From NCBI RefSeq assembly GCF_023935105.1, contig NZ_CP096040.1, forward strand, positions 2,294,001 through 2,358,000: a stretch of 64,000 nt of DNA. Direction: 5' to 3'. The translations under genes and the position numbers were made by a program. Below are positions 43,798-52,652 of the stretch, in pieces (position 1 is the stretch's first letter; every line of letters begins with the position of its first letter). The notes under the pieces were generated by a model. The model saw only the letters and a program-made list of their open reading frames with translations, had not been told where the DNA came from and did not search any database. This stretch comes from Caulobacter segnis. Lineage in GTDB: Bacteria > Pseudomonadota > Alphaproteobacteria > Caulobacterales > Caulobacteraceae.

Positions 43798-46449
43798 TCA
43801 GAAGTGTTTGCGCAGGTTCAGCGCCACATAGCGGCCGATCGGATTGTAGCTGCCGCCGATCCCGTCGGCGGCCGGGAAGAACGGCGGCTTCTGGTCGAAC
43901 AGGTCGTTGACCTGCAAGCTCAGCTCGGTCCCTTTCGCCAGGCCCGTGTCCGGCAGCTTGGTCGAGACGCGCAGATCGACGGTCGTATAGGCGTTGGCAT
44001 GATAGCCCGCCGTGCCGGTGGGCGTGGCGTATTGGCTCCTGACGCCGTCGCGATAGTTGACGAAGCCGACGGCGTTGACGGCGCCGAACTGTGCGCCAAG
44101 CGTGCCGCGCAGGGTCGACTGGGGCACGCCGAGCAACAGGCTGTTCGAGAGCGGAGCGGTCGGCGAGAGCTGGGTCTGGAACCGGATGATGTAGTTGGCG
44201 GCTATTCCGGCATAGACGGCGCCGAAGCTGGTCGGCTGGCGATATCCGAAGTCGACGTCCAGGCCGTTCGTCTTGCGGACGCCGAAGTTGCCCTGGCGGA
44301 AGTCCAGCAGATTGCCGATCGCGGGCAGGGCTCCCGCCGCGAAATTGACCGGCACGGCGATCGCCAGAAGGCTCGAGAGCTGCGCGGCGGTGGGATTGCG
44401 ATAGACCACCGAGGCGAAGGTCGGGTCGGTGAAGGCGATGGCGCCGCCGGGCGTCCCGATCACGTTGGTATAGCGGATGTCGTAATAGGTGATGCTGCCC
44501 CGGAAGTTGGGCATCACCGCCGGGCGCAGGTCGACGCCCAGCGAATAGGTCTTGGCCTTTTCCGGCTGCAGGCCGCGATTGCCGCCCAGCAGGAAGACGG
44601 TGTCGACCTGGGCGGCGCCACGCAGGGGGTCGCGGAAGGTGCTGCCGGCGATGGCGGCGGCGTTGTAGTAGTAGGCGCCGACCGTCGCGCCGACGTCGCG
44701 CAGGCCCGGGGCTCGGAACGAGCGGCCGAAGGTGCCGCGAACCATGAGGCCGTTCACGGGCTCCCAATTGATCCCGATCTTCGGATTCTTGGTCGAGCCG
44801 AAGTCGCTGTAGTGGTCGTAGCGGCCGGAAAGCGACAGGGCCAGGCTGCGCATCAACGGCGCCTGGGCGTCGGCGCCGAAGATGGGGATGAACAGTTCGC
44901 CATAGACCGACCCGATGTTGCGGGTCAGGTTCTCGGGCACTTGGGACCCGCCGTAGATCCCACGCTGCTCGAAAGTCTCGTGGCGGTATTCGGCGCCCAC
45001 GGCGATCTTCAGCTGTCCGCCGGGCAACTCGGCCAGGGGGCCGTCGATCTTGGCGGCGCCCAGATAGGTCTTTTGGTAGATAACGAGATCGCCGGCGTAG
45101 TCGGTGATCTTGGCGGCGACGGCGGACGAGGTGCCGTTGCCGAACGGATCCAGCGCCGTCGCGGCGGTGGTTCCATTGGCCGCGGCGTCCAGCGCGGCTG
45201 GATTGATCGCGGGCAGATACGAGTCGTTCCTGGCCCAGTCATAGGTGCCATAGACGCTCAGCTTCAGATCATGGGGCAGCTTGGCGTCCAGGCCTGTCGA
45301 CGAGTTGCCGGCGCGGACGCGGAAGATGTTGTCGATGTGGTCGGCCCCATAAAGGTTGTCCGTTCTGAACTGGACGAATTCCGTCGTGGCGCCGCTGCCG
45401 GGCGGGGTCTGGAAGAACGGGTTGGCGAAGCCGGGGATGTTGTTGAGGATCACCCCGCCCGAGGCGCCGGCCCCGGCGGGCGGTGGAGCCCGCACCGTGT
45501 CCTTGCGATCCGAATAGAGAAGCTCGCTCCACAGGGTGATGCGATCGTTCAGGTCCTGCTGGGCCGCCAGATAGCCGCTGTGCAGCCGCGACTTCGGAAC
45601 GAGGTCGGCGACCGCGCCATTGTCGCAGGAATTGGTGGTGTTGGCGGCCAGGCCAGGCGCGGCGTAGTTGACCGCATAGCCGGTGGTGTTGACCCGGACG
45701 TTGGCGGTCGGACAGACCGTCGTGCGCGTGTCGACGCCGCCATAGGGGCGCAGGTCGACGATCCGGTAGTCGCGATCGCCGCCGACGATGTTGCCGTTTT
45801 CCGCATACTGGTAGGCGGCGACGACGGATCCGCTTTGCCAGTCCTTGCCGAAGAGGCCGCTGGCGCTGAGCGTGTGGTAGTCGTCGGCGATGCCGTAGCG
45901 CACGGAGGCGTCGACCCCGGAATAGCGCTTGCGGGTGATGAAGTTGACCACGCCGGCGACCGCGTCCGAGCCGTAGATCGCCGAGGCGCCGTCCGCGACG
46001 ATCTCGACGCGCTCGATGGCCAGTTCGGGCAGGAACGGGAAATCGGGATTGGTCTGGTTCGTACCCCCGGCCACCAGCCGGTGGCCGTTCATGAGCGGCA
46101 GGGTCGCGCTGGCAGGCAGGCTGCGCAGGCCCGGCGCGAAGGCGCCGGCGCCGCCGTTGGCGGCGCGGGGCGCGGTGTTGAAGCTGTTCAACTGCGGCAC
46201 GCTGGCCAGCAACTCCGGCGTCGTGTTCGCGCCGATGGTCCGGATATCGTCTCGAGACACGCTGATCAGGTTGGAGCCGGTGGGCGGAACCCCTCGGATG
46301 CTCGATCCGGTGACGACGATCTCGGAAACCACCTCCGAACGCTCTTGCGCGGTCTGGGCGCCGGCGACGCCCGGCGCCAGTAGCACCAGCGCCAGGGTGG
46401 ACACGCCGGACAGGGCAAGGCGCGCCTTGCCGTTCGAAGAACTTCCCAT
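43798..46449 (-). CDS. TonB-dependent receptor of the MFS/carboxylesterase operon
   Basis: 883-residue outer-membrane transporter. Signal peptide to about 31 (GVAGAQT), TonB-box-like SEIVVTGSSIRG, plug with LPLMNGHRLV and AIERVEIVADGASAIYGSDAVAGVVNFITR, large barrel ending GRYVALNLRKHF. The GSSIRG-type plug puts it in a different receptor subclass from the others here. GGAGGGA precedes the ATG. A strong hairpin follows, then an MFS carrier and an esterase. It probably imports the ester that the esterase hydrolyses (inference). Confidence 0.93.
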   Translation of the reverse strand: MGSSSNGKARLALSGVSTLALVLLAPGVAGAQTAQERSEVVSEIVVTGSSIRGVPPTGSNLISVSRDDIRTIGANTTPELLASVPQLNSFNTAPRAANGGAGAFAPGLRSLPASATLPLMNGHRLVAGGTNQTNPDFPFLPELAIERVEIVADGASAIYGSDAVAGVVNFITRKRYSGVDASVRYGIADDYHTLSASGLFGKDWQSGSVVAAYQYAENGNIVGGDRDYRIVDLRPYGGVDTRTTVCPTANVRVNTTGYAVNYAAPGLAANTTNSCDNGAVADLVPKSRLHSGYLAAQQDLNDRITLWSELLYSDRKDTVRAPPPAGAGASGGVILNNIPGFANPFFQTPPGSGATTEFVQFRTDNLYGADHIDNIFRVRAGNSSTGLDAKLPHDLKLSVYGTYDWARNDSYLPAINPAALDAAANGTTAATALDPFGNGTSSAVAAKITDYAGDLVIYQKTYLGAAKIDGPLAELPGGQLKIAVGAEYRHETFEQRGIYGGSQVPENLTRNIGSVYGELFIPIFGADAQAPLMRSLALSLSGRYDHYSDFGSTKNPKIGINWEPVNGLMVRGTFGRSFRAPGLRDVGATVGAYYYNAAAIAGSTFRDPLRGAAQVDTVFLLGGNRGLQPEKAKTYSLGVDLRPAVMPNFRGSITYYDIRYTNVIGTPGGAIAFTDPTFASVVYRNPTAAQLSSLLAIAVPVNFAAGALPAIGNLLDFRQGNFGVRKTNGLDVDFGYRQPTSFGAVYAGIAANYIIRFQTQLSPTAPLSNSLLLGVPQSTLRGTLGAQFGAVNAVGFVNYRDGVRSQYATPTGTAGYHANAYTTVDLRVSTKLPDTGLAKGTELSLQVNDLFDQKPPFFPAADGIGGSYNPIGRYVALNLRKHF

Positions 46450-46774
46450 GGTATCCCTCCCTTATGTCATGCGGCGTCGCCCGTTATTTTCGGGGCTGCC
46501 GCGGTCTCCCGTTTGCCGGGAGCGTTTCTTCTCGATCCGGGCCTCGCGCGGGCTGAGCGCGGGGCAACTGGCCATCGATGTCCGACCACGACGCGATTTG
46601 CCATGGCGCGGATGACGCCGAGATTTGACACAAGTGACCAGCGCGCGGCGCGCCCGGATCAGCGCCTTGACGGCGCTTGCGACCGTGCCATGAAGGCGCG
46701 GGCGCGCCCTCGAGAACGCCAAGAATAAAGCGGGGAAGGACAGGAAGCTGGAACAGGGCCTGGACGGCGAAGCG
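46450..46774. promoter_or_regulatory. Divergent intergenic region, receptor (-) / AraC-type gene (+)
   Basis: 325 bases without a gene. It holds the receptor Shine-Dalgarno at the left end, a small hairpin CTCCCG/CGGGAG (46506-46522) in the receptor leader, a TTGACA hexamer at 46625-46630 without a clear -10, and GGGGAAGGA at 46732-46740. Short frames here look random. Confidence 0.5.
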
Positions 46775-47821
46775 GTGGCGGCCCTGCTGAGCGGCGCTGT
46801 CCTCAAGGGAAAGGAACCGGACGTCATCCTGCGTCAGGCCCTGATCGACCCGCGCGTCTATGCCAATCCCGACGCCGCCATCGACGGCCCCGCGCTTGTT
46901 CGGCTTGTCCGCCAGATCCAGTTCTCGCTCGACGACGTCTATCTGGGTTTCTTGGCGCAGGGTTGCCGGATGGCGCTCGAGACCGAACGGCTGCTGTCGT
47001 TCCTCAACTGCGCCACCTTTGGCGAGGCCTTGCGCGTCAGCATCCGGTTCACCGACGCGATGTCCACTGACGTGGGGCCCGGGATCACCGAGGAGCACGG
47101 CTCGGGGCTGCAGCATATCTGCAAGTACCAAACCGTTCCGGGCGTGGATCGCGACATCCTGGTTTGGATTCGCTTCGTGTGGATCTACCACCTCTTCAGC
47201 TGGTTGATCGGTCGCCCGCTGGCCTTGCGCGAGGTGTCGGTGCGCGCGCCGCGACCCGTGCAGCGCAATGGCTTCGATCGCTTCGCGCTGTTCCGCTGCC
47301 CCGTCCGCTTCGACGCCCCGGTCGATGCGCTCAGCTACGATTTCAGCGACCTGACGGTCAGGCTGGTGCACGGATCGATCCAGGAATACGAGGACTATTA
47401 CGCCAGCGCGCCGGACTGGTTCGCCGCGCCCGCCGGCGAGCCGAGCTGGCGCGAGCGCACCCAGCAGGTGCTGGTCGACCTGCAGAAGGCCGGCCTGTGG
47501 TCGGCGCCCATCGAGGTGGTCGCCGCGCGGCTGCGGACTCGCCCCCGGCGCTTGCGGCACGACCTGGCCCTTGAGGGCGAGAGCTTTCAGGACATCCGGA
47601 CCCGTCTGCGCGGAGAGCTGGCGAGCGCCTATCTCCTGGCCAGCGACACGCCGGTCACGGCCATCGGGTTCGCGCTGGGGTTCAGCGAACCTGGCAGTTT
47701 CTCGCGGCATTTCCTCGCTTGGGCCGGGATGGCGCCTTCGGCCTATCGTTCGGCCTTTTCAGGCGACGCGACCAAGATCGCCGCCGCCACAGCCCTGCTC
47801 AAGGAGCGGCGCATTTCCTGA
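46775..47821 (+). CDS. AraC-family regulator
   Basis: 348 residues. The N-terminal domain resembles the arabinose-binding-type domain of OruR/PF12625 regulators (ILRQALIDPRVYANPDAAIDG, LVRLVRQIQ). The C-terminal double HTH includes RTRLRGELASAYLLASDTPVTAIGFALGFSEPGSFSRHFLAWAGMAPSAYR. The start is uncertain: the frame has no ATG, and GTG 46775 fits the domain start although the nearest Shine-Dalgarno-like GGGGAAGGA is far upstream; CTG 46748 would fit that spacing. It is divergent from the receptor at 46449 and upstream of the ligase operon, so it may control either or both. Confidence 0.82.
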   Translation: MAALLSGAVLKGKEPDVILRQALIDPRVYANPDAAIDGPALVRLVRQIQFSLDDVYLGFLAQGCRMALETERLLSFLNCATFGEALRVSIRFTDAMSTDVGPGITEEHGSGLQHICKYQTVPGVDRDILVWIRFVWIYHLFSWLIGRPLALREVSVRAPRPVQRNGFDRFALFRCPVRFDAPVDALSYDFSDLTVRLVHGSIQEYEDYYASAPDWFAAPAGEPSWRERTQQVLVDLQKAGLWSAPIEVVAARLRTRPRRLRHDLALEGESFQDIRTRLRGELASAYLLASDTPVTAIGFALGFSEPGSFSRHFLAWAGMAPSAYRSAFSGDATKIAAATALLKERRIS

Positions 47822-47959
47822 CGGCGAGCGCCTGAGCGACGCGGTCACTTCCGGCAAATCCTTTTGTCACTCCCGCCATGTTCTTCCTCCGGGCGAGTGT
47901 CAGTTTCCCCGAACTTCAGAGGGTGGAAAGCCACCCCGCTTGGGAAGATGGGGAGGGCG

Positions 47960-48019
47960 ATGAGCCAGGACTTTAGCGCCGCGGGCCTTGATGACGCGGC
48001 CATGCGCCATGCCCACTGA
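47960..48019 (+). other. Possible 19-codon leader ORF ahead of the ligase gene
   Basis: An ATG preceded by GGGGAGGG, the best Shine-Dalgarno in the region, opens MSQDFSAAGLDDAAMRHAH and stops 11 bases into the ligase gene in another frame. It may be a coupling leader peptide, or the true ligase N-terminus disrupted by an indel. Confidence 0.35.
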
Positions 48020-50042
48020 CGGCGCCGACGGGCTCCAGGACGAGCCCATCCCGCAAATCCGGCTCTATCGTGAATGGCTGGAGCGCGAACGCGGTCTGCG
48101 GTTCGATGATCATGAAGCGATGTGGCGATGGTCGACACGCGATCTGTCGGCCTTCTGGCGCAGCATCTGGGACTATCATGGCGTCCAGTCGCCCACGCCG
48201 TTCACGTCGGTCGTGGAGGGCGGTGAAATGCCCGAGGCCACCTGGTTCGACGGCGCCCAGGTCAGCTATGTCCGCGAGGTCTTCCGCCACGTCGAGATGG
48301 CCGACGCCGCAGGTCAGCCGGCGATCGTCGCCGAGGGCGAGCAGGGCCAGAGCGTCGAGATCGACTGGCGTACCCTGCGCCAGCGCAGCGCCTCCCTGGC
48401 CCTGGAGCTCCGCCGCCAAGGCGTGGAGCGTGGAGACCGGGTGGCGGCCTACCTTCCCAACATCCCCGAGGCGGTTGTGGCCTTCCTGGCGTGCGCCAGC
48501 CTCGGCGCCGTGTGGACGCTGTGTTCCCCCGACATGGGAGCGCCGGCCGTCCTGGACCGCCTGCGGCAGGCGTCGCCCAAGGTCCTGATCGCCGTGGACG
48601 GCGTCTACTATGGCGGCAAGGCCATGGATCGGGTCGCGACAATTCTTGAGATCGGCGAGGCCCTGCCCACCGTGTCGGCGCTGTTCGTGCTCGAGACCGG
48701 GCACAGCCAATCGCGCATCGTCGACGCGGTGGACCTGACGACGGCGATGGCGCGACGGGATGACGAGGTCGCGGCCTTCGAACCCGAGTGGCTGCCGTTC
48801 GACCATCCGCTGTGGATCCTCTATTCGAGCGGGACCACGGGCCTGCCCAAGGCCATCGTCCACGGGCATGGCGGCGTCATTGTCTCGGCCGTCGTCGGCA
48901 ACATGCATCTGGACCTGGGTCCCAGCTATGCCCGGAACACGTTCGGCGAGCGGTTCCACTGGTACAGCGCCACCGGCTGGGTGATGTGGAACCAGCAGGT
49001 CGGCGGCCTGCTCAGCGGAACCACGATCTGTCTGTTCGACGGCTCGCCCAGCGGTCCCAAGGCGCGGCCCGACTGGGGCGTGCTTTGGGACTTCGTCGCA
49101 CGTCATCGGGTGACCTGGTTCGGTGCGGGCGCGGCCTTCTACAGCAGCTGCCAAAAGGCTGGCGTCGTCCTTGCCGATCACGCCCAGCTCGGCGTGATCC
49201 GGGCTCTCGGCAGCACTGGCTCGCCTTTGCCCGCCGATGTCCAGCTGTGGGGAACCGACCAGTTCGCGCGCCTGGGACGGCAAGACATCTGGTGGTGCAA
49301 CATCAGCGGCGGCACCGACATCGCCGCGGCGTTCCTGACGGGGAACCGGGAATTGCCGGCGACGCCGGGCCGCCTGCAGTGCCGCCATCTCGGCGCCGCC
49401 GTGGAAGCCTGGAACGAAGATGGCCAGCCGGTGGTCGGCGAGGTGGGCGAGCTTGTCTGCACGCAGCCGTTTCCAAGCATGCCGCTTTATTTCTGGGGCG
49501 ATGAAGACGGCAGCCGGTATCGATCCTCCTATTTCGCGACGTGGCCAGGTGTCTGGCGACACGGTGACTGGCTGCGCGTCGAGGCCGACGGCAGTTGTTC
49601 GATCAGCGGGCGCAGCGACGCGACAATCAACCGCCACGGGCTACGCATGGGCACGGCGGAGCTCTATGCCGCGGTCGAGCGCTTGCCCGACATCGCCGAC
49701 ACGCTGGTCGTGGATATCGAGGACGATCAGGGCGGCAGCCGGCTGGTGATGTTCGTCACCCCCGTCGCCGGCCGTCGGCTGGACGACGAGATGCGGAGAC
49801 GCCTGGGCGAGGCCATCCGCGCCAGCCTCTCACCGCGCTTCATCCCCGACCAGTACATCGAGGCGCCGGGCATTCCGCGCACCTTGTCGGGCAAGAAACT
49901 GGAGCTGCCGGTCAAGCGCCTGTTCCAGGGCTGGCCCATCGCCAAGGTGATCAATCGCGACACCATCGCCAATCCGGAACTGGTGCCCTGGTACGCCGAC
50001 CAGGCCGCCGCGGCTGTTGGCCAACAGGAGGAACGGCTGTGA
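48009..50042 (+). CDS. Acetoacetyl-CoA synthetase-like acyl-CoA ligase
   Basis: Activates acetoacetate or a related acid with ATP and CoA. 677 residues, ANL superfamily: WILYSSGTTGLPKAIVHGHGG (P-loop-like motif), WYSATGWVMWNQQVGG (characteristic of acetoacetyl-CoA synthetases), WWCNISGGTDIAAAF, HGDWLRVEADGSCSISGRSDATINRHG, and catalytic Lys in LSGKKLELPVKRLF. The start is ambiguous: ATG 48009 or 47991, neither with a Shine-Dalgarno, both overlapped by a short upstream frame that has one. The stop overlaps the dehydrogenase start (GTGA). A different beta-oxo or hydroxy acid as substrate is possible. Confidence 0.86.
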   Translation: MPTDGADGLQDEPIPQIRLYREWLERERGLRFDDHEAMWRWSTRDLSAFWRSIWDYHGVQSPTPFTSVVEGGEMPEATWFDGAQVSYVREVFRHVEMADAAGQPAIVAEGEQGQSVEIDWRTLRQRSASLALELRRQGVERGDRVAAYLPNIPEAVVAFLACASLGAVWTLCSPDMGAPAVLDRLRQASPKVLIAVDGVYYGGKAMDRVATILEIGEALPTVSALFVLETGHSQSRIVDAVDLTTAMARRDDEVAAFEPEWLPFDHPLWILYSSGTTGLPKAIVHGHGGVIVSAVVGNMHLDLGPSYARNTFGERFHWYSATGWVMWNQQVGGLLSGTTICLFDGSPSGPKARPDWGVLWDFVARHRVTWFGAGAAFYSSCQKAGVVLADHAQLGVIRALGSTGSPLPADVQLWGTDQFARLGRQDIWWCNISGGTDIAAAFLTGNRELPATPGRLQCRHLGAAVEAWNEDGQPVVGEVGELVCTQPFPSMPLYFWGDEDGSRYRSSYFATWPGVWRHGDWLRVEADGSCSISGRSDATINRHGLRMGTAELYAAVERLPDIADTLVVDIEDDQGGSRLVMFVTPVAGRRLDDEMRRRLGEAIRASLSPRFIPDQYIEAPGIPRTLSGKKLELPVKRLFQGWPIAKVINRDTIANPELVPWYADQAAAAVGQQEERL

Positions 50043-50890
50043 AGATCGGTGTCGTGGGCGCGGGGCTGATGGGCGGTGAAATCGCGCTGGTCTTCGCCCT
50101 GGGCGGGTTCGAGGTTCTGCTCAACGATCGGGACGAGGTCGTCCTGCAACGGGGGATCGACCGTCTGGCCACGTTGCTGGACAAGGGTGTCGCGCGCGGG
50201 ATGTATGCCGCCGAGGCCAAGGACGAGGCCCTGGCGCGGATCACGCCCGCGACCGACATCGCCCTCCTTTCAGGGTGTGATCTGGTCAGCGAGGCCGTGT
50301 TCGAGGCGCTCGAGGTCAAGCAAGAGGTCCTCAAGACGCTCGACGCGGTCTGCCAGCCGGACTGCATCCTGACGTCGAACACGTCGACCCTGCCGATCTC
50401 GACGCTGAGCGCCGCGCTCGCCCCAGCGCGTCGCCCGCGGTTCATCGGCGCTCACTTCTTCTCACCGGTCTCGCGCATGGCGCTGGTCGAGGTCATTCCC
50501 AGTTTCGACACCGCGCTGGAGACGTCCGCCCCGGTCGTGGAGATCCTGCGACGGATCGGCAAGTCACCTATCGTGGTCAAGGACGTGGCGGGGTTCGCGG
50601 TCAACCGGCTGCTGCACGCCATGCTGATCGAAGCCGTCAAACTGGTGGAGGAGGGCGTCGCCACCCCCGAGGACCTCGACACGGCCTGTCGTCTGGGGCT
50701 GGGTCACCCGATCGGCCCATTCGCCCTGATGGATGCGGTGTCCTCTGGCCTTTGCCTGCAGGTTCAGCAGATCCTGCACGACGCCTACGGGGAACGCTTC
50801 CGTCCGCCGGCCCTGCTGAAGCAACGCGTGGCGGGGGGCTTCGTCGGCGGCGCCGGTCGACCGGGGTGGACGACGGCCTCTGGCCGATGA
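50039..50890 (+). CDS. 3-hydroxyacyl-CoA dehydrogenase (HBD type)
   Basis: NAD(P)-dependent oxidation of a 3-hydroxyacyl-CoA, or the reverse. 283 residues. Rossmann motif IGVVGAGLMGGEIA; VSEAVFEALEVKQEVLKTLD; LTSNTSTLPISTL (conserved Ser/Asn); GAHFFSPVSRMALVEVIP with the catalytic His; KDVAGFAVNRLLHAML; C-domain GLGHPIGPFALMDAVS. The final residues GGAGRPGWTTASGR replace the usual GRKTGRGFYDY end, a modest divergence. GTG start overlaps the ligase stop; its own stop overlaps the next ATG. It probably forms a short beta-oxidation-like pair with the ligase. Confidence 0.87.
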   Translation: MKIGVVGAGLMGGEIALVFALGGFEVLLNDRDEVVLQRGIDRLATLLDKGVARGMYAAEAKDEALARITPATDIALLSGCDLVSEAVFEALEVKQEVLKTLDAVCQPDCILTSNTSTLPISTLSAALAPARRPRFIGAHFFSPVSRMALVEVIPSFDTALETSAPVVEILRRIGKSPIVVKDVAGFAVNRLLHAMLIEAVKLVEEGVATPEDLDTACRLGLGHPIGPFALMDAVSSGLCLQVQQILHDAYGERFRPPALLKQRVAGGFVGGAGRPGWTTASGR

Positions 50891-52518
50891 GCGCGGTCGC
50901 GGGCTTGCTGGCGCTGACCATGGTCGGCGCGATGGCCGGCCCGGCGATCGTCCAGCCCGCCGTCCGGCCGTTCATGCGCGGCGTGGCGCCCGCCAGATCC
51001 GACACGCCAGCCTGGTTCAATCTACGCCTGCCAGGTCCGGAAACCGACCCCGAAAAGGGACCGCTCGAGGCGGCCGACGCGCGGCTGCCGGCGCGCCCGG
51101 CCGTATTCGCGCCCGGTCCGATGGATCCGACCCTGGACGGCGCTGCGATCCATCGGGACGTGGCGACGATCGTCGGCTTCTCGCACGAGAGCCGGGCGGC
51201 GGGCGACTATCTGTGGGGCCGGGTCACCGGACGCCCGGCCTATGACAGGACCATCGCCTGGACAGCGGAGGAACTGCGGCGCGCCGGGCTGGTGGATGTT
51301 CGCCGGGAGCCGTTCCGCGCGACCGGCATTAACCTGCCCGTTCGGGGCGAGGTGCGACTGCTGGGCGCCGAGGCGATGGGGCAGGGCAGCCGGGACATCG
51401 TCCTGGCCTCGGCGATGGTCGGCGGCGACGGCCCCGTCGTCGGCGTGGTCACCGCGCCACTGGTCTATGCTGGACAGGGCCTGGACGCCGACCTGGCCGG
51501 ACGCGACCTGAAGGGCAAGATCGCCGTCATCATCGCGACGCCCGATCCAAGCCTCTACGCCGCGGTCCCGTCGAACCGCCTGACCGCCGTCATGGACGCC
51601 GGCGCGGTGGGCGCGATCGAGATCCTGGCGCAGCCCGGAAACCTCAAGAGCTTTGACCGGGATCGGCATGGCTGTGGTCGGCGACTGTGCTTCACGGTCG
51701 GCGGCGAGGATGGCTTCTTCGTGCAGACCCTGCTGGGCGAAGCGGCCAAGGTCGGCAAGACCGTGACCGCGACCTTGTCGGCAACCTCGGAGACGCTGGA
51801 CCGCGACGTCCCGAATGTTGTCGCCACCCTGCCGGGGCGGACGAACCGGACCGTGATCATCGTCGCCCACGCCGATGGGTGGTTCGGCGGTGCGGACGAC
51901 AACGCCTCGGGCCTGGCGGTCATGATCGGCCTGGCCCGGCATTTCGCCAGGCAGCCGAAGCTCGAGCGGACCCTGGTCTTCGTCGCCAGCGCCGGACATC
52001 ACAGCGCCGGCGCCAACGGCGTGCGGGCGTTCCGCGCGATGCACGCGGACGACGTGGCCAGGGCCGACCTGATCGTCAACATCGAGCATCCGGCTCAGAG
52101 CGCCATGATGCGGACCTATGTCGAGCGGCGGAACGACAATTTCGGCTCGGCGATGGTCGCCGCGTCCGGCGACCTGCCCAAGCAGATCGCGGTCAACAAC
52201 CGCGCGCCTTTCCTGATCGATCTTTGGCGCCAGGGGATCACGTGCTTTGGCCTGGAGGGGCAAAGGTTCGTCGACCAAGCCTTGCCTGGCGATCTCAATG
52301 GATTTTCGGACCTGACGAGCGTGCCCCAGACCCAGATGATCGCGTCAGGCGGCGTCTATCACACGAGCGGGGACGACCTCTATTCCGTGCCGCCCGCGGC
52401 GCTGGAGCGCGCGGCGCGCTTCCACGCCTATCTCGTTGAAATGGCCACGAACGCCACTCCGGAAGCCTTGCGCGGCGCCAGCGTCACGCCTGCCCGAAGC
52501 TGTCCGCCCACGCCCTAG
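50887..52518 (+). CDS. M28-peptidase-like exported protein with altered catalytic site
   Basis: 543 residues. An N-terminal hydrophobic segment (3-20) acts as signal or anchor; a PA-like domain follows at about 180-265 (LVYAGQGLDADLAGRDLKGKIAVI), then an M28 zinc-peptidase fold. VIIVAHADGWFGGADDNASGLAVM supplies His328 and Asp337/338. At the place of the usual Glu-Glu (catalytic base plus ligand) the sequence reads SAGHHSAGANG with His371-His372, and the next ligand segment reads NIEHPA. The last histidine (VYHTSGDDLY) is present. It is either catalytically altered or a non-peptidase. Start overlaps the dehydrogenase stop (ATGA). Function unknown. Confidence 0.8.
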   Translation: MSAVAGLLALTMVGAMAGPAIVQPAVRPFMRGVAPARSDTPAWFNLRLPGPETDPEKGPLEAADARLPARPAVFAPGPMDPTLDGAAIHRDVATIVGFSHESRAAGDYLWGRVTGRPAYDRTIAWTAEELRRAGLVDVRREPFRATGINLPVRGEVRLLGAEAMGQGSRDIVLASAMVGGDGPVVGVVTAPLVYAGQGLDADLAGRDLKGKIAVIIATPDPSLYAAVPSNRLTAVMDAGAVGAIEILAQPGNLKSFDRDRHGCGRRLCFTVGGEDGFFVQTLLGEAAKVGKTVTATLSATSETLDRDVPNVVATLPGRTNRTVIIVAHADGWFGGADDNASGLAVMIGLARHFARQPKLERTLVFVASAGHHSAGANGVRAFRAMHADDVARADLIVNIEHPAQSAMMRTYVERRNDNFGSAMVAASGDLPKQIAVNNRAPFLIDLWRQGITCFGLEGQRFVDQALPGDLNGFSDLTSVPQTQMIASGGVYHTSGDDLYSVPPAALERAARFHAYLVEMATNATPEALRGASVTPARSCPPTP

Positions 52519-52652
52519 GCGGCGATGTCAGTTGGGCCAAATCGCCGCGTCAAACCTGTCATGGCGTTCCGCCCCCACGCGTCAAGAATTCACGATGACC
52601 GGAGGCCTCAGAACTTCGGCGAAGCCAATCACAAAGGTTGGGGAGGGATGAA

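Noticed and set aside
42374..44767. A 797-codon frame suggesting a long N-terminal extension of the MFS protein
   Set aside because: The extension is an out-of-frame reading of the TonB receptor gene; the MFS protein begins at 43699.
46513..46728. 71-codon frame upstream of the AraC-type gene
   Set aside because: No ribosome site, low-complexity Arg-rich translation, no recognisable family.
49595..50038. Apparent N-terminal extension of the hydroxyacyl-CoA dehydrogenase
   Set aside because: It is the wrong frame of the ligase gene; the Rossmann motif begins at the GTG at 50039.
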